From NCBI RefSeq assembly GCF_002150505.1, contig NZ_MSSV01000011.1:124001-188000 (forward strand): a stretch of DNA of 64,000 nucleotides. Reading direction: 5' to 3'. Position numbers and translations under genes: made by a program. Below, piece after piece: positions 15,193 through 22,893 of this stretch; within the stretch, counting starts at the first letter, position 1, and every line of letters starts with the position of its first letter. Source of the stretch: Algoriphagus ratkowskyi (GTDB lineage: Bacteria > Bacteroidota > Bacteroidia > Cytophagales > Cyclobacteriaceae). Below the pieces are notes generated by a model that was given only the letters and a program-made list of their open reading frames with translations, ran no database searches and had not been told where the DNA came from.

Positions 15193-15351
15193 ATGCCTAG
15201 GAATAAAAAAATGTTTTTGATTCTGTTTGTGATTTTTATGTTGATCATGTGTTATATCGGTTACGATATTTCGCAGAGAACTACTTTCCCTGGCTCCAAA
15301 GGTAATTTGGAACAGAGAATAGGAAATGATCTAGAGAAGGGTGGTAAATAA
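15193..15351 (+). CDS. Small membrane protein, 52 residues
   Basis: ATG at 15193 to TAA at 15351. The sequence starts MPRNKKMFLILFVIFMLIMC, a positively charged start and one membrane helix (about 6-24), then a polar tail with QRTTFPGSKGN and LEQRIGNDLEK. TAATTTTG at 15155-15162 matches the -7 promoter box, about 30 nt before the ATG, though no good -33 box is seen. The charge-helix-polar tail pattern and codon pattern look real. Function unknown; it could be an N-in single-span protein with its tail in the periplasm. Confidence 0.6.
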   Translation: MPRNKKMFLILFVIFMLIMCYIGYDISQRTTFPGSKGNLEQRIGNDLEKGGK

Positions 15352-15422
15352 TTCCCCTCTTGTCATTGCGGTACAAATGGATTTCACGTATTCGGTAGCA
15401 CTACCGAGCAAAAACCAACTCA

Positions 15423-16070
15423 ATGGATAACTTAATGACCCGACAGCTAGACCTCATTTTACGTGAGGGCGATGTGGATTTCGAGCGGGATTTTGATTTA
15501 GAAATAGAACCTAATTATTTGGATCAAAAAGGTCAGAAATGGCTTGCAGAAATCTTTACAGATCTGGGAGGGATAGGCGCGATACCTCTGTTGCAAAAGT
15601 TAAAATTTGACTTTAAAATCAATCGAAACCTGTTTGTATATGATGCGGAATATCACTTTAATAGGTATAGACTACTTACCTTTAGATCAGATCTTTATTC
15701 AGAACTTAATTTCCCATTTCTTGAGACTCAAAAAAGACTTTGTAGAAGCTACGAAAAGGAATGTCTAAAAGTAGGGATGCAGGAAAGAATTTGGAGTGGA
15801 GCTCCCATTGCCAAGCATAGTTTTGGAGAGGCAAGTGAGCCAGGAGATTTCTCTGGAAATGGTGCAATAGGATGGAAGCTCTCTGCATACAACGATGCTC
15901 AGTTTGATTTGCAGACACGAATTCATGGTTATAAGTTATTTCGGATCACACCCTATGAAACGCTTATGACTGGAGGTTCTCTCAAGCGACTGGATCAGTT
16001 GCTTATCAACCCAAAAGAAGAGCAACGCACGATGCTTTTAAATTGGTTTATAAGGAAATATCAGTCGTAA
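15423..16070 (+). CDS. Conserved-type hypothetical protein
   Basis: 215 residues, ATG start, 71 nt after the small membrane protein gene. No signal peptide or membrane helix. The sequence has FEIxEPNYLDQKGQKWLAEIF-like and YDAEYHFNRYRLLTFRSDLYSEL segments and a Gly/Asn-rich stretch (SEPGDFSGNGAIGW) in the middle. I do not recognise the family. It shows normal amino-acid composition and starts after a clean intergenic gap, so it is probably a real cytoplasmic protein. Downstream lies a long hairpin. Confidence 0.75.
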   Translation: MDNLMTRQLDLILREGDVDFERDFDLEIEPNYLDQKGQKWLAEIFTDLGGIGAIPLLQKLKFDFKINRNLFVYDAEYHFNRYRLLTFRSDLYSELNFPFLETQKRLCRSYEKECLKVGMQERIWSGAPIAKHSFGEASEPGDFSGNGAIGWKLSAYNDAQFDLQTRIHGYKLFRITPYETLMTGGSLKRLDQLLINPKEEQRTMLLNWFIRKYQS

Positions 16071-16113
16071 ATTTTAATGGCCGAGGCCACGCAGGATTTG
16101 CAGTGGTTAAAAA

Positions 16114-16183
16114 AAATACCATATAGCCACCTAGAGATCATAGAAATGTATGCTGTGATAATTAGGTGAACTATATGGTATTT
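16114..16183. terminator. Long bidirectional hairpin between convergent genes
   Basis: AAATACCATATAG (16114-16126) pairs with CTATATGGTATTT (16171-16183); inside, a 2x3 internal loop and a further 5-bp stem ACCTA/TAGGT, with a 29-nt apical loop. It separates the hypothetical gene on the plus strand from the kinase on the minus strand. A-runs and T-runs flank it on both sides, so it can serve both strands, but the large loop is unusual for an intrinsic terminator. Confidence 0.55.
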
Positions 16184-16204
16184 GCTTTCCTTTTTCTTCA
16201 CCCA

Positions 16205-16822
16205 CTATGCAAACAACCCGAAAATCTCTCGTTCTACTTTTTCAACTACAAAGGAAAAATCCGCTGGGTTCTCAACGAAGTCTAGATTATTGACGTCAAT
16301 AATCAACAATTTCCCTTCTGTATAGTTAGCAATCCATTCTTCGTAGTGGGTATTTAGGTTTTTTAGATAATCTATTCGCATCGTTGTTTCATAGCTTCTA
16401 CCGCGCTTTTCAATCTGCCCCACGAGCTTTGGGATATCTGCTTTCAAGTAGATTAATAGATCTGGAGCTTTCACATGAGCAACCATGCTATGGAATAGAC
16501 CCTGATAATTTTGATAATCGCGCTCCGTTAGTAATTGACTTTTATGCAGATTGGCTGCGAAAATATAGGCGTCCTCATAGATAGTTCTATCCTGAATCGT
16601 TGGCTTTTTACTCTCCTGAATTATCTTTATTTGATTGAATCTTGAGTTGAGGAAATACACTTGTAGGTGAAATGACCATCTTTCCATATCTCCATAAAAG
16701 TCAGAGAGATAAGGGTTTCCATCTACAGCTTCAAATTCAGCTTGCCAACCATAATGTTTGGCAAGTTTTTCGGTAAGCGTAGTTTTACCACTCCCGATAT
16801 TTCCAGATACAGCGATGTGCAT
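16205..16822 (-). CDS. Deoxynucleoside kinase (dGK/dAK family)
   Basis: 205 residues. The P-loop is GNIGSGKTT at residues 7-15, followed by the substrate-site residues in FEAVDGNPYLSDFYGD and WSFHLQVYFLNSRF, and the DRTIYEDAYIFA motif (equivalent of the DRS/ERS motif with base-stacking and catalytic residues). The LID region is KRGRSYE. It phosphorylates deoxynucleosides for dNTP salvage in the cytoplasm. The gene starts only 4 nt after the stop of the dehydrogenase gene upstream on the same strand, so the two are probably cotranscribed, although they are not functionally linked. Confidence 0.93.
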   Translation of the reverse strand: MHIAVSGNIGSGKTTLTEKLAKHYGWQAEFEAVDGNPYLSDFYGDMERWSFHLQVYFLNSRFNQIKIIQESKKPTIQDRTIYEDAYIFAANLHKSQLLTERDYQNYQGLFHSMVAHVKAPDLLIYLKADIPKLVGQIEKRGRSYETTMRIDYLKNLNTHYEEWIANYTEGKLLIIDVNNLDFVENPADFSFVVEKVEREIFGLFA

Positions 16823-16826
16823 TTAT

Positions 16827-17717
16827 TTATTTTGTAAAGCGTGGAGAAACTATTAAATCTTTGCTTCCAGGGGTATATCTGTAAAATCCTTCTCCAGTTT
16901 TAACCCCTTTAAATCCAGCTTCCACCATATTGACTAGTAGGGGACATGGAGCATACTTAGGGTTTCCAAAACCGTCATGCAGTACTTTTAAAATTGATAG
17001 GCAGACGTCCAATCCTATAAAATCTGCCAGTTGTAAAGGTCCCATTGGATGCGCCATACCGAGCTTCATCACCGTGTCAATCTCATGTACTCCAGCGACT
17101 CCTTCAAAAAGCGTGTAAATCGCCTCATTGATCATAGGCATTAGAATTCTATTTGCCACAAAGCCAGGATAATCATTCACTTCTACCGGGTCTTTGGAGA
17201 GATTAGCCGATAAACTCATGATTTTCTTAGTTACCTCATCAGAAGTCGCATATCCACGAATCACTTCTACTAGCTTCATCACGGGTACTGGATTCATGAA
17301 GTGCATTCCTATCACCTGTTCTGGTCTTTTAGTGACTGCAGCTATTTTGGTAATCGATATGGATGATGTATTACTAGCCAGAATTGCATGCTCTGGACTG
17401 AATTGATCGAGTTTTCTAAAAATATCCAACTTGAGATCCATATTCTCAGTAGCAGCCTCTACAACCAAATCAGCGGATCTTATGCCATCTTCTAATTCTG
17501 TGAATAATTGAATCCTACCTAAAGCAGCGTTTTTATCTTCTTCAGAAATCAAGCCCTTACCAACTTGTCTGTCTAGATTTTTGGTGATTGTAGCCAGCGC
17601 TTTGCTTAAAAATTCCTGTTTGATGTCGATCAAGCTGACATGATATCCATGCTGTGCAAAAACGTGAGCAATACCATTACCCATCGTTCCTGAACCAATG
17701 ACTGAGATATTTTTCAT
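16827..17717 (-). CDS. 3-hydroxyacyl-CoA (3-hydroxybutyryl-CoA) dehydrogenase
   Basis: 296 residues from the ATG at 17717; a longer frame upstream is rejected because 17717 puts the Rossmann motif IGSGTMGNGIAHVFAQHGY right at the N-terminus as in the family. NAD-binding domain about 1-185 with NTSSISITKIA (catalytic-site Ser/Asn region) and GMHFMNPVPVMKLVEVI (catalytic His); C-terminal helical domain about 186-290 with PGFVANRILMPMINEA. It oxidises or reduces 3-hydroxyacyl-CoA with NAD(P)H in fatty-acid or butyrate-type metabolism. Single-domain form, usual length near 285. Followed by the kinase gene on the same strand. Confidence 0.95.
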   Translation of the reverse strand: MKNISVIGSGTMGNGIAHVFAQHGYHVSLIDIKQEFLSKALATITKNLDRQVGKGLISEEDKNAALGRIQLFTELEDGIRSADLVVEAATENMDLKLDIFRKLDQFSPEHAILASNTSSISITKIAAVTKRPEQVIGMHFMNPVPVMKLVEVIRGYATSDEVTKKIMSLSANLSKDPVEVNDYPGFVANRILMPMINEAIYTLFEGVAGVHEIDTVMKLGMAHPMGPLQLADFIGLDVCLSILKVLHDGFGNPKYAPCPLLVNMVEAGFKGVKTGEGFYRYTPGSKDLIVSPRFTK

Positions 17718-17892
17718 AAGGAAGTGATTTACTTTTAAGTTAAAATTTGGGTGAATTGAACTGATTTGAGCAGTTGAAGAGACCAAAGCTACTCTCGACT
17801 CTCACCAATTCCAATTTTTTAACTTTCGTTTCCTGACTTTGTTTGTCGCAAAACTTCAGTTTCAAACTGCGATTAATACCTACCTTTGTTCT

Positions 17893-18729
17893 ATGAAAGA
17901 ACTCGGTTTAATTTCAAAATTACCCATCAATAGATTTACTGACTTCGGAGCTTATCTGGCTTTGGGTTCAGGAGAGGAACTTTTACTTCCAAAAGGCTAC
18001 CTCCTTGGAGAGGAAAAGGAAGGGGACCTGATTGAAGTATTTGTTTATACTGATAGTGAAGATCGTCCAGTAGCGGTAACGCAAAAGCCACTTGCGCTTT
18101 TAGATGAGTTTGCCGTATTGGAAGCTAAGGAAGTTACATCCTTTGGAGCATTTGTAGATTGGGGCTTACCAAAAGATCTTTTTGTGCCAAAATCTGAAAT
18201 GGGTAAAAACATGGAAGTTGGACAGAAATACTTAGTGAAGATCTGCGTCGATTTTAAAACTAATCGCTTGATTGGAGTTAATAAGTACCGAGACTTCATG
18301 CGTTTGGCTCCATTTGACTGGGAAGAAGGAAAGGAATTAGAAGGAGTTATCTTCGAAGAAACAGATCTAGGATTTAAGGTTTTGATAGACAATGAGTACG
18401 AGGGATTACTTTTCAAAAATGAAGTTTTCCAACCTATTGCACTTGGTGAGAAGCGTAAGGTGTATGTAAAAAAGAACCGTGAAGATGGGAAATTGGATTT
18501 ACAACTACTAGCGCCGGGAAGAGTGAAATATGATGAAGGATCTGAAAAAATAATAGCTATTTTAGAATCAAAGGGCTTCTTGCCACTGCATGATAAATCT
18601 GCTCCTGAGGAGATTCAGGAGCATTTGAGCATGAGTAAGAAGCATTTTAAGCAGTGCATTGGACAGCTATATAAGGCTAGGATGATTCAAATCGAGCCAG
18701 ATGGAATTAGGCTAAACGCCTCGAATTAA
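17893..18729 (+). CDS. CvfB-like S1 RNA-binding protein (YitL family)
   Basis: 278 residues from the ATG at 17893. The frame opens upstream, but 17893 matches the family start and sits 4 nt after TACCTTTG (17881-17888), a perfect -7 promoter box, so the mRNA may be almost leaderless. Three S1-like modules are visible (ITDFGAYLALGSGEELLLP-type starts at about 14, 78 and 148) and a C-terminal winged helix (KHFKQCIGQLYKARMIQIE). Family members bind RNA and affect gene expression; the target here is unknown. The gene end overlaps the convergent ArsC-like gene by 23 bp. Confidence 0.9.
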   Translation: MKELGLISKLPINRFTDFGAYLALGSGEELLLPKGYLLGEEKEGDLIEVFVYTDSEDRPVAVTQKPLALLDEFAVLEAKEVTSFGAFVDWGLPKDLFVPKSEMGKNMEVGQKYLVKICVDFKTNRLIGVNKYRDFMRLAPFDWEEGKELEGVIFEETDLGFKVLIDNEYEGLLFKNEVFQPIALGEKRKVYVKKNREDGKLDLQLLAPGRVKYDEGSEKIIAILESKGFLPLHDKSAPEEIQEHLSMSKKHFKQCIGQLYKARMIQIEPDGIRLNASN

Positions 18730-19081
18730 GCTTTAGAATATCAGTAGGAGTAATGCAGAGAATTGCTTTTTGACGAAGACTTGCAATAGGTGCTTTAATC
18801 AGGTTAGGAGACTTGATCAGAATATTTAGCCAGCTTTCGTCATCCCAGTTTTTTCCTGCAATATTCTTTTGATAATCAGGATGGGCTCTATTTAAAAGAT
18901 CCTTTGCACGAAGGTTTAATTTGAGCAACAGGGTATTCCATTGAGTGGGAGTAAGCCTTTCTTTACTTAGGTCAATTGTATTGACAAATTGATAGATTGA
19001 TTTGGCGTATGCAAGTGTTTGCTTATCTATTTGCTGTGAAGGTGAATGATAGAAATACAATTCTGAAGGGTGAGTTTTCAT
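18707..19081 (-). CDS. ArsC/Spx-family thioredoxin-fold protein without the catalytic cysteine
   Basis: 124 residues, ATG start. The C-terminal half reads like the ArsC/Spx family (LLNRAHPDYQKNIAGKNWDDESWLNILI, NLIKAPIASLRQKAILC, ITPTDILKL), which normally gives the family pattern of a conserved Pro in cis and an L-I-K-x-P-I motif. The N-terminus should carry C or CxxC near residue 12, but here YFYHSPSQQIDKQ has none. It therefore is unlikely to reduce arsenate and might have a binding or regulatory role. Convergent with cvfB, overlapping by 23 bp. Assignment by motif reading, fairly confident. Confidence 0.7.
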   Translation of the reverse strand: MKTHPSELYFYHSPSQQIDKQTLAYAKSIYQFVNTIDLSKERLTPTQWNTLLLKLNLRAKDLLNRAHPDYQKNIAGKNWDDESWLNILIKSPNLIKAPIASLRQKAILCITPTDILKLNSRRLA

Positions 19082-19185
19082 GATTATTAGGGTTTAGGTG
19101 ATTAATAAGATACTGATAATCTACAGTTTAAAAAAGAATTATTTTTTACAAATGAATTTAAAACATCATTTAACTTCCAGATAAA

Positions 19186-19680
19186 TTGAGAATAGACCTC
19201 AGAAATTTTGATAAAGAGAGTAAATCAGAATATTCTTCTAATCAAAAATTAAGAGCTAGGCTGAGAAAAGTAAAGCCAAAAGCCTTAGATGAAAGATTTG
19301 CGGAACTGCACGAGAAAGCTTTCAGAGAAATCAATTGTTTGGACTGCGCAAATTGCTGTAAGACGACGAGTCCTATCTTTTTGAATACAGATATTGATAG
19401 ATTGGCTAAAGGCTTTCGGATGAAAAGCAGTGCTTTTATTGAAGAGTATTTGCATCGGGATGAGGAGGGGGATTTTGTGTTGAATTCCTCTCCTTGTACA
19501 TTTTTGGGAGCAGACAATAAGTGTCTGGTCTATGAAGATCGCCCGAAGGCTTGTCGAGAATATCCGCATACTAATCGTAAGAAAATGCATGGTATTTTGG
19601 AGCTTTCTCTTAAAAATACACTTGTTTGTCCTGCAGTTTTCAAAATTTTCCAGCAGATTGGGGACGATTATAGGAAGTAA
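19186..19680 (+). CDS. YkgJ-family cysteine-cluster protein
   Basis: 164 residues. Eight cysteines occur in the family arrangement: CLDCANCC near residue 50, then PC, KC and AC (SSPCTFL, NKCLVYEDRPKACREYPH) and VCPA. These likely bind zinc or an iron-sulfur cluster. The biochemical role of the family is not established. The start is TTG at 19186: no ATG is in frame nearby (the ATG at 19152 hits a stop), and MRIDLRNF fits the family N-terminus, so TTG is accepted. ROK kinase follows 46 nt later on the same strand. Confidence 0.88.
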   Translation: MRIDLRNFDKESKSEYSSNQKLRARLRKVKPKALDERFAELHEKAFREINCLDCANCCKTTSPIFLNTDIDRLAKGFRMKSSAFIEEYLHRDEEGDFVLNSSPCTFLGADNKCLVYEDRPKACREYPHTNRKKMHGILELSLKNTLVCPAVFKIFQQIGDDYRK

Positions 19681-19726
19681 TACTTTTCTTTTGCTTTTTT
19701 GAAACCATAAACCTATTAATAATACT

Positions 19727-20659
19727 ATGCAAAATCAGGAAGCACACTTCCTTGGAGTGGATGTGGGTGGAACTCACTTAAAAATCGGTCTCGTAGATAG
19801 AGAAGGTAACATATTGGACTTTGAAAAAGAGAATACCACTCCATATAGAGATAGTCCTGAGGGGTTTGGGCCTACTTTTATTGCAGGATTAGAGAAGTAT
19901 CTTCTTAAATATCCAACTGTTAAAAACGTAGGAATAGGTCTTCCTGGCTTAATATCCAAAGACAGAACTACAGCACTTGAGATCCCTGCTATTCCTGCCT
20001 TAAATGGTTTCAATTTGAAAGGTGGATTAGAAGAGAAGTTTCCGAAACATACATTTTTCTTAGAAAATGATGCCGCAGCTGCTGCTATTGGTGAGTTTTA
20101 TTTTGGAAAGGATGATCCTGCTCAAAATTTCTTGTTTATCACCATGGGTACCGGAATTGGAAGTGCCTTGGTATTAGATGGAGAAGTATTCAAAGGCTCA
20201 CGTGGCAACGCGATGGAGATGGGACATATGCTTTCTAAAGGAGCCGCAAGATTAGAGACACTAGTCGGAAGGCAAGGAATATTAAATATCATGTCTCGCC
20301 TCATAGATGCTTACCCTGAAAAGGCTGGAGTTTTGGTGGGAGCTGAATTAGGAACTCACTTACTAGTAGACACAGCAAAAGCTGGGAATCCTGTTTCTTT
20401 GATGGTGTTTGAGGAAGTTGGGAGGATTTTAGGAGAAGCGATTGTATCAGCTATCCGGATTCTCGATGTAACAGAAGTTTATTTTGGAGGTGGGATTTCT
20501 GCTGGATTAGAATTTATGATGCCTACGCTCGATCGTACGATTAAACAATATTTGACACAGTATTATGGCAAAGATTTGATTTTGAAAAAGGCAACGCTTG
20601 AAAATAATGCAGGAACGCTCGGAGCAGCGGCGCTCTGTTTTATGGGTTCTGGTTTGTAA
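19727..20659 (+). CDS. ROK-family sugar kinase / glucokinase-like protein
   Basis: 310 residues. ATP-binding motif LGVDVGGTHLKIGLVD, the substrate/catalytic region LENDAAAAAIGEFYFG, and ITMGTGIGSALVLDGEVFKG are all present and the C-terminal adenosine motif is YFGGGISAGLE. The usual zinc motif CxCGxxGCxE is absent (the region reads KGAARLETLVGRQ), so it is a ROK member without the zinc cluster. Cytosolic phosphorylation of glucose or a related sugar is the probable role; the exact substrate is not resolved. The 3' end overlaps the convergent lipoprotein gene by 20 bp. Confidence 0.9.
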   Translation: MQNQEAHFLGVDVGGTHLKIGLVDREGNILDFEKENTTPYRDSPEGFGPTFIAGLEKYLLKYPTVKNVGIGLPGLISKDRTTALEIPAIPALNGFNLKGGLEEKFPKHTFFLENDAAAAAIGEFYFGKDDPAQNFLFITMGTGIGSALVLDGEVFKGSRGNAMEMGHMLSKGAARLETLVGRQGILNIMSRLIDAYPEKAGVLVGAELGTHLLVDTAKAGNPVSLMVFEEVGRILGEAIVSAIRILDVTEVYFGGGISAGLEFMMPTLDRTIKQYLTQYYGKDLILKKATLENNAGTLGAAALCFMGSGL

Positions 20660-21026
20660 TCGTCACCTCAGAAACTTTACTTATTGCATTTAATCGAAAA
20701 AGAACTCTTAGGGGTTTTTTTTCGATTTCCACCCCATCGCAACCGTTACTAGGTTCCAGGAAATAGAAGAAAAAGGTCTGGCTTTTATCCACCAATTCTA
20801 CGCGGTCCGGACGACCAAAGGTCTTGATCAAAGCTTGATTGTCAACACCTAAAAAAGTGTGCTTTAGCCGTTCTAATTCATCCAAATCTTGCATTCTCAA
20901 GCTTTTGCAGCCGTAGTGATCAGCTTTCCAGTTTTCCATATTCATACTTCCAGTATCTCGCTTGGAGCTGCAGGAAAAAGCAATAGAAACAGAAAGAGCC
21001 GAAAAGAGCAAGAAAGATTTATTCAT
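20640..21026 (-). CDS. Small lipoprotein, BamE-like region possible
   Basis: 128 residues. Lipobox at SIAFSCSSK (Cys about residue 19) after a short hydrophobic signal, so it is a lipoprotein. The mature part has NQALIKTFGRPDRVEL and a beta-rich end (FFFYFLEPSNGC, LRVLFRLNAISKVSEVTI), reminiscent of the SmpA/BamE-type fold where a GxPD motif precedes two beta strands. That is suggestive only. Four cysteines in total are present in the precursor. It overlaps the ROK gene end by 20 bp; the sterol-desaturase-like gene lies upstream on the same strand. Confidence 0.75.
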   Translation of the reverse strand: MNKSFLLFSALSVSIAFSCSSKRDTGSMNMENWKADHYGCKSLRMQDLDELERLKHTFLGVDNQALIKTFGRPDRVELVDKSQTFFFYFLEPSNGCDGVEIEKKPLRVLFRLNAISKVSEVTITNQNP

Positions 21027-21070
21027 GATTAAAGAGAAATTGAGGGGATTTGAGAATTAAGCTGCTGATT

Positions 21071-22261
21071 TCACCAGAGCCAAAAGAAGGAACCCAAGCA
21101 ATAGACCGCTAAAATTCCGATTAGAATCGGCAAAGGTAGGAGAGATTGAATCAAGAAAAAGACGAGTCCTGAAAAAGAGATAATTCTTAATACTTCCTGT
21201 GGTAGGTACCAGATTCTCTTTTCAAATATTCCGGAGAAACTTACAGTGGTCCAAATGATTATTGTACTTACGAGTATTTTAGGCAACCAAGTGAAGCTAT
21301 CAACTTGGAAGAGAAAGAATCCTGTCAGTAATAAAATTAAAAAGTACTGTGCAAAAATATACCAGTTCATAGATGCTGGTACTACGGTGTCGAATTTCTG
21401 ATAATCATCCTCAACTTCCTGTGGAGCACGATATCCACCAAGTGAATCAGGTAACCAACCTGGCTTATAGAATAGATATTTAACCCGATCTGACCATTTC
21501 GGGATCATTTTGAGTTCATCTTTCATATTAGCATAATGTGCCAGATTTACCCATACTGGATTCCAGCTATTGATGGGAGTAGTGATGCCATAGGTGGGTT
21601 TTTCTTCCTCTTCTTGGAATGTTCCAAACCATTTGTCGAAAACGATAAACGTACCTGCGTGATTTTTATCGATGTATTTGGGGTTCCGTCCATGATGAAC
21701 CCGATGGTGAGATGGCGTATTCATGAATTTCTCAAGAAATCCCATTCTATCTATCGCTTCGGTATGAATCCAAAATTGGTACAGCAAATTTATCCCTGAT
21801 GCTAACACCAACATAACAGGATCAAATCCCAGTAAAGCAAGTGGGAAATAGAAGAAGAATGTCCAAATGGTCTGAGTACTACTTTGTCGAAGGGCTACAG
21901 AAAGATTGTATTCTTCACTGGAATGATGCACTACATGTCCACCCCAAAATAAATTGATCTCATGACTCATCCGATGTGCCCAGTAGTAGCAGAAGTCATA
22001 CAAAAAGAATAATAGAAAAAACGTCCACACATTATTCGGAATGTGGTAGAACGCCAAGTTTTCGTAAATCAGCACATAAATACCGATGGAAAGGACTTTG
22101 ATGAAAATTCCCGTGACCTGAGAGATTACCCCACAATTGATGTTAGTGATTGCGTCATTGAGCCGGTAGCCGGGATGTTTTTGAAATCTGAGGGTGATCA
22201 TCTCTACAGCCATTAAGATGAAATACATCGGGATAGCGATCACTACTGGACTGAGGTTCAT
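21071..22261 (-). CDS. Sterol desaturase / fatty acid hydroxylase-family membrane protein
   Basis: 396 residues from the ATG at 22261; a longer frame to 22315 is possible but 22261 (MNLSPVVIAIPMYF) begins right with the first membrane helix and is preferred. The histidine cluster of the di-iron superfamily is complete: HRMSHE, GHVVHHSSEEYN and NTPSHHRVHHGRN. Several membrane helices lie in the N-terminal and C-terminal thirds. Such enzymes hydroxylate or desaturate lipid substrates in the membrane using oxygen; the substrate is not known. Downstream of it on the same strand is a lipoprotein gene. Confidence 0.9.
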   Translation of the reverse strand: MNLSPVVIAIPMYFILMAVEMITLRFQKHPGYRLNDAITNINCGVISQVTGIFIKVLSIGIYVLIYENLAFYHIPNNVWTFFLLFFLYDFCYYWAHRMSHEINLFWGGHVVHHSSEEYNLSVALRQSSTQTIWTFFFYFPLALLGFDPVMLVLASGINLLYQFWIHTEAIDRMGFLEKFMNTPSHHRVHHGRNPKYIDKNHAGTFIVFDKWFGTFQEEEEKPTYGITTPINSWNPVWVNLAHYANMKDELKMIPKWSDRVKYLFYKPGWLPDSLGGYRAPQEVEDDYQKFDTVVPASMNWYIFAQYFLILLLTGFFLFQVDSFTWLPKILVSTIIIWTTVSFSGIFEKRIWYLPQEVLRIISFSGLVFFLIQSLLPLPILIGILAVYCLGSFFWLW

Positions 22262-22376
22262 TATTTTGGGAGTTTTTGCGAAGCCACTTGTCAAAGATAA
22301 TGATAAAACGAACAAGGATAAGTCCGATTCAGTTAGTCCAAATCCTTTATATTAGCGCATTCAATTCCCCTCTATT

Positions 22377-22871
22377 ATGTATTACCGATTCGGAAAAGCC
22401 TTTTATTTCCTGAGTATTCTCCTCTTTATTTTCTTTTTATTATACTTCTATTCTGCAATGCCAGAGAATGTTAGCTATAATTTCGATGAAAATGGTTTAT
22501 CTACTGAGAAGCTAAGTAAAGGTTCGTTCTTCTATGGAATGGTCGCAATTTTCATTCTTATGAATGTACTCGTTTTACTCCCGCCTAAACTACTTGAAAC
22601 CAAAAACCACAAAGGATTGGTTAGAATTTTCCCCATCGGGGATAAGTTTCGAGATTATTATTTGGGATGGTTTTACTCATTTGGAGGTATATTGAATATG
22701 AGCTTAGGTATGTTGGTTTTATTTGTACATGCAATCAACAACCAATCTGAAATTGCAGCTAGTCAGTACAATTTCTTTTTTTACCTCTTCCCAGGACTAC
22801 TCGTCGTCTGGGTAATAGGATTATTTGTAATCCTTGTCGGTAAATTCAATCAGGTTACAACTAAATCTTGA
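22377..22871 (+). CDS. Membrane protein with four predicted helices (DUF1648/SdpI-like?)
   Basis: 164 residues, ATG start. About four hydrophobic segments (roughly 8-25, 52-68, 98-118, 128-155). The motif YFYSAMPENVSYNFDENG after the first helix resembles the DUF1648-type region (L-P-x-x-V-x-x-H-F-x-x-x-G), and the FPIGDKFRDYYLG loop sits between helices 2 and 3. Function unknown. The gene precedes parE by 22 nt on the same strand and may share its transcript. Confidence 0.75.
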   Translation: MYYRFGKAFYFLSILLFIFFLLYFYSAMPENVSYNFDENGLSTEKLSKGSFFYGMVAIFILMNVLVLLPPKLLETKNHKGLVRIFPIGDKFRDYYLGWFYSFGGILNMSLGMLVLFVHAINNQSEIAASQYNFFFYLFPGLLVVWVIGLFVILVGKFNQVTTKS

Positions 22872-22893
22872 GCAGAATAGCACCCAATAGAAT

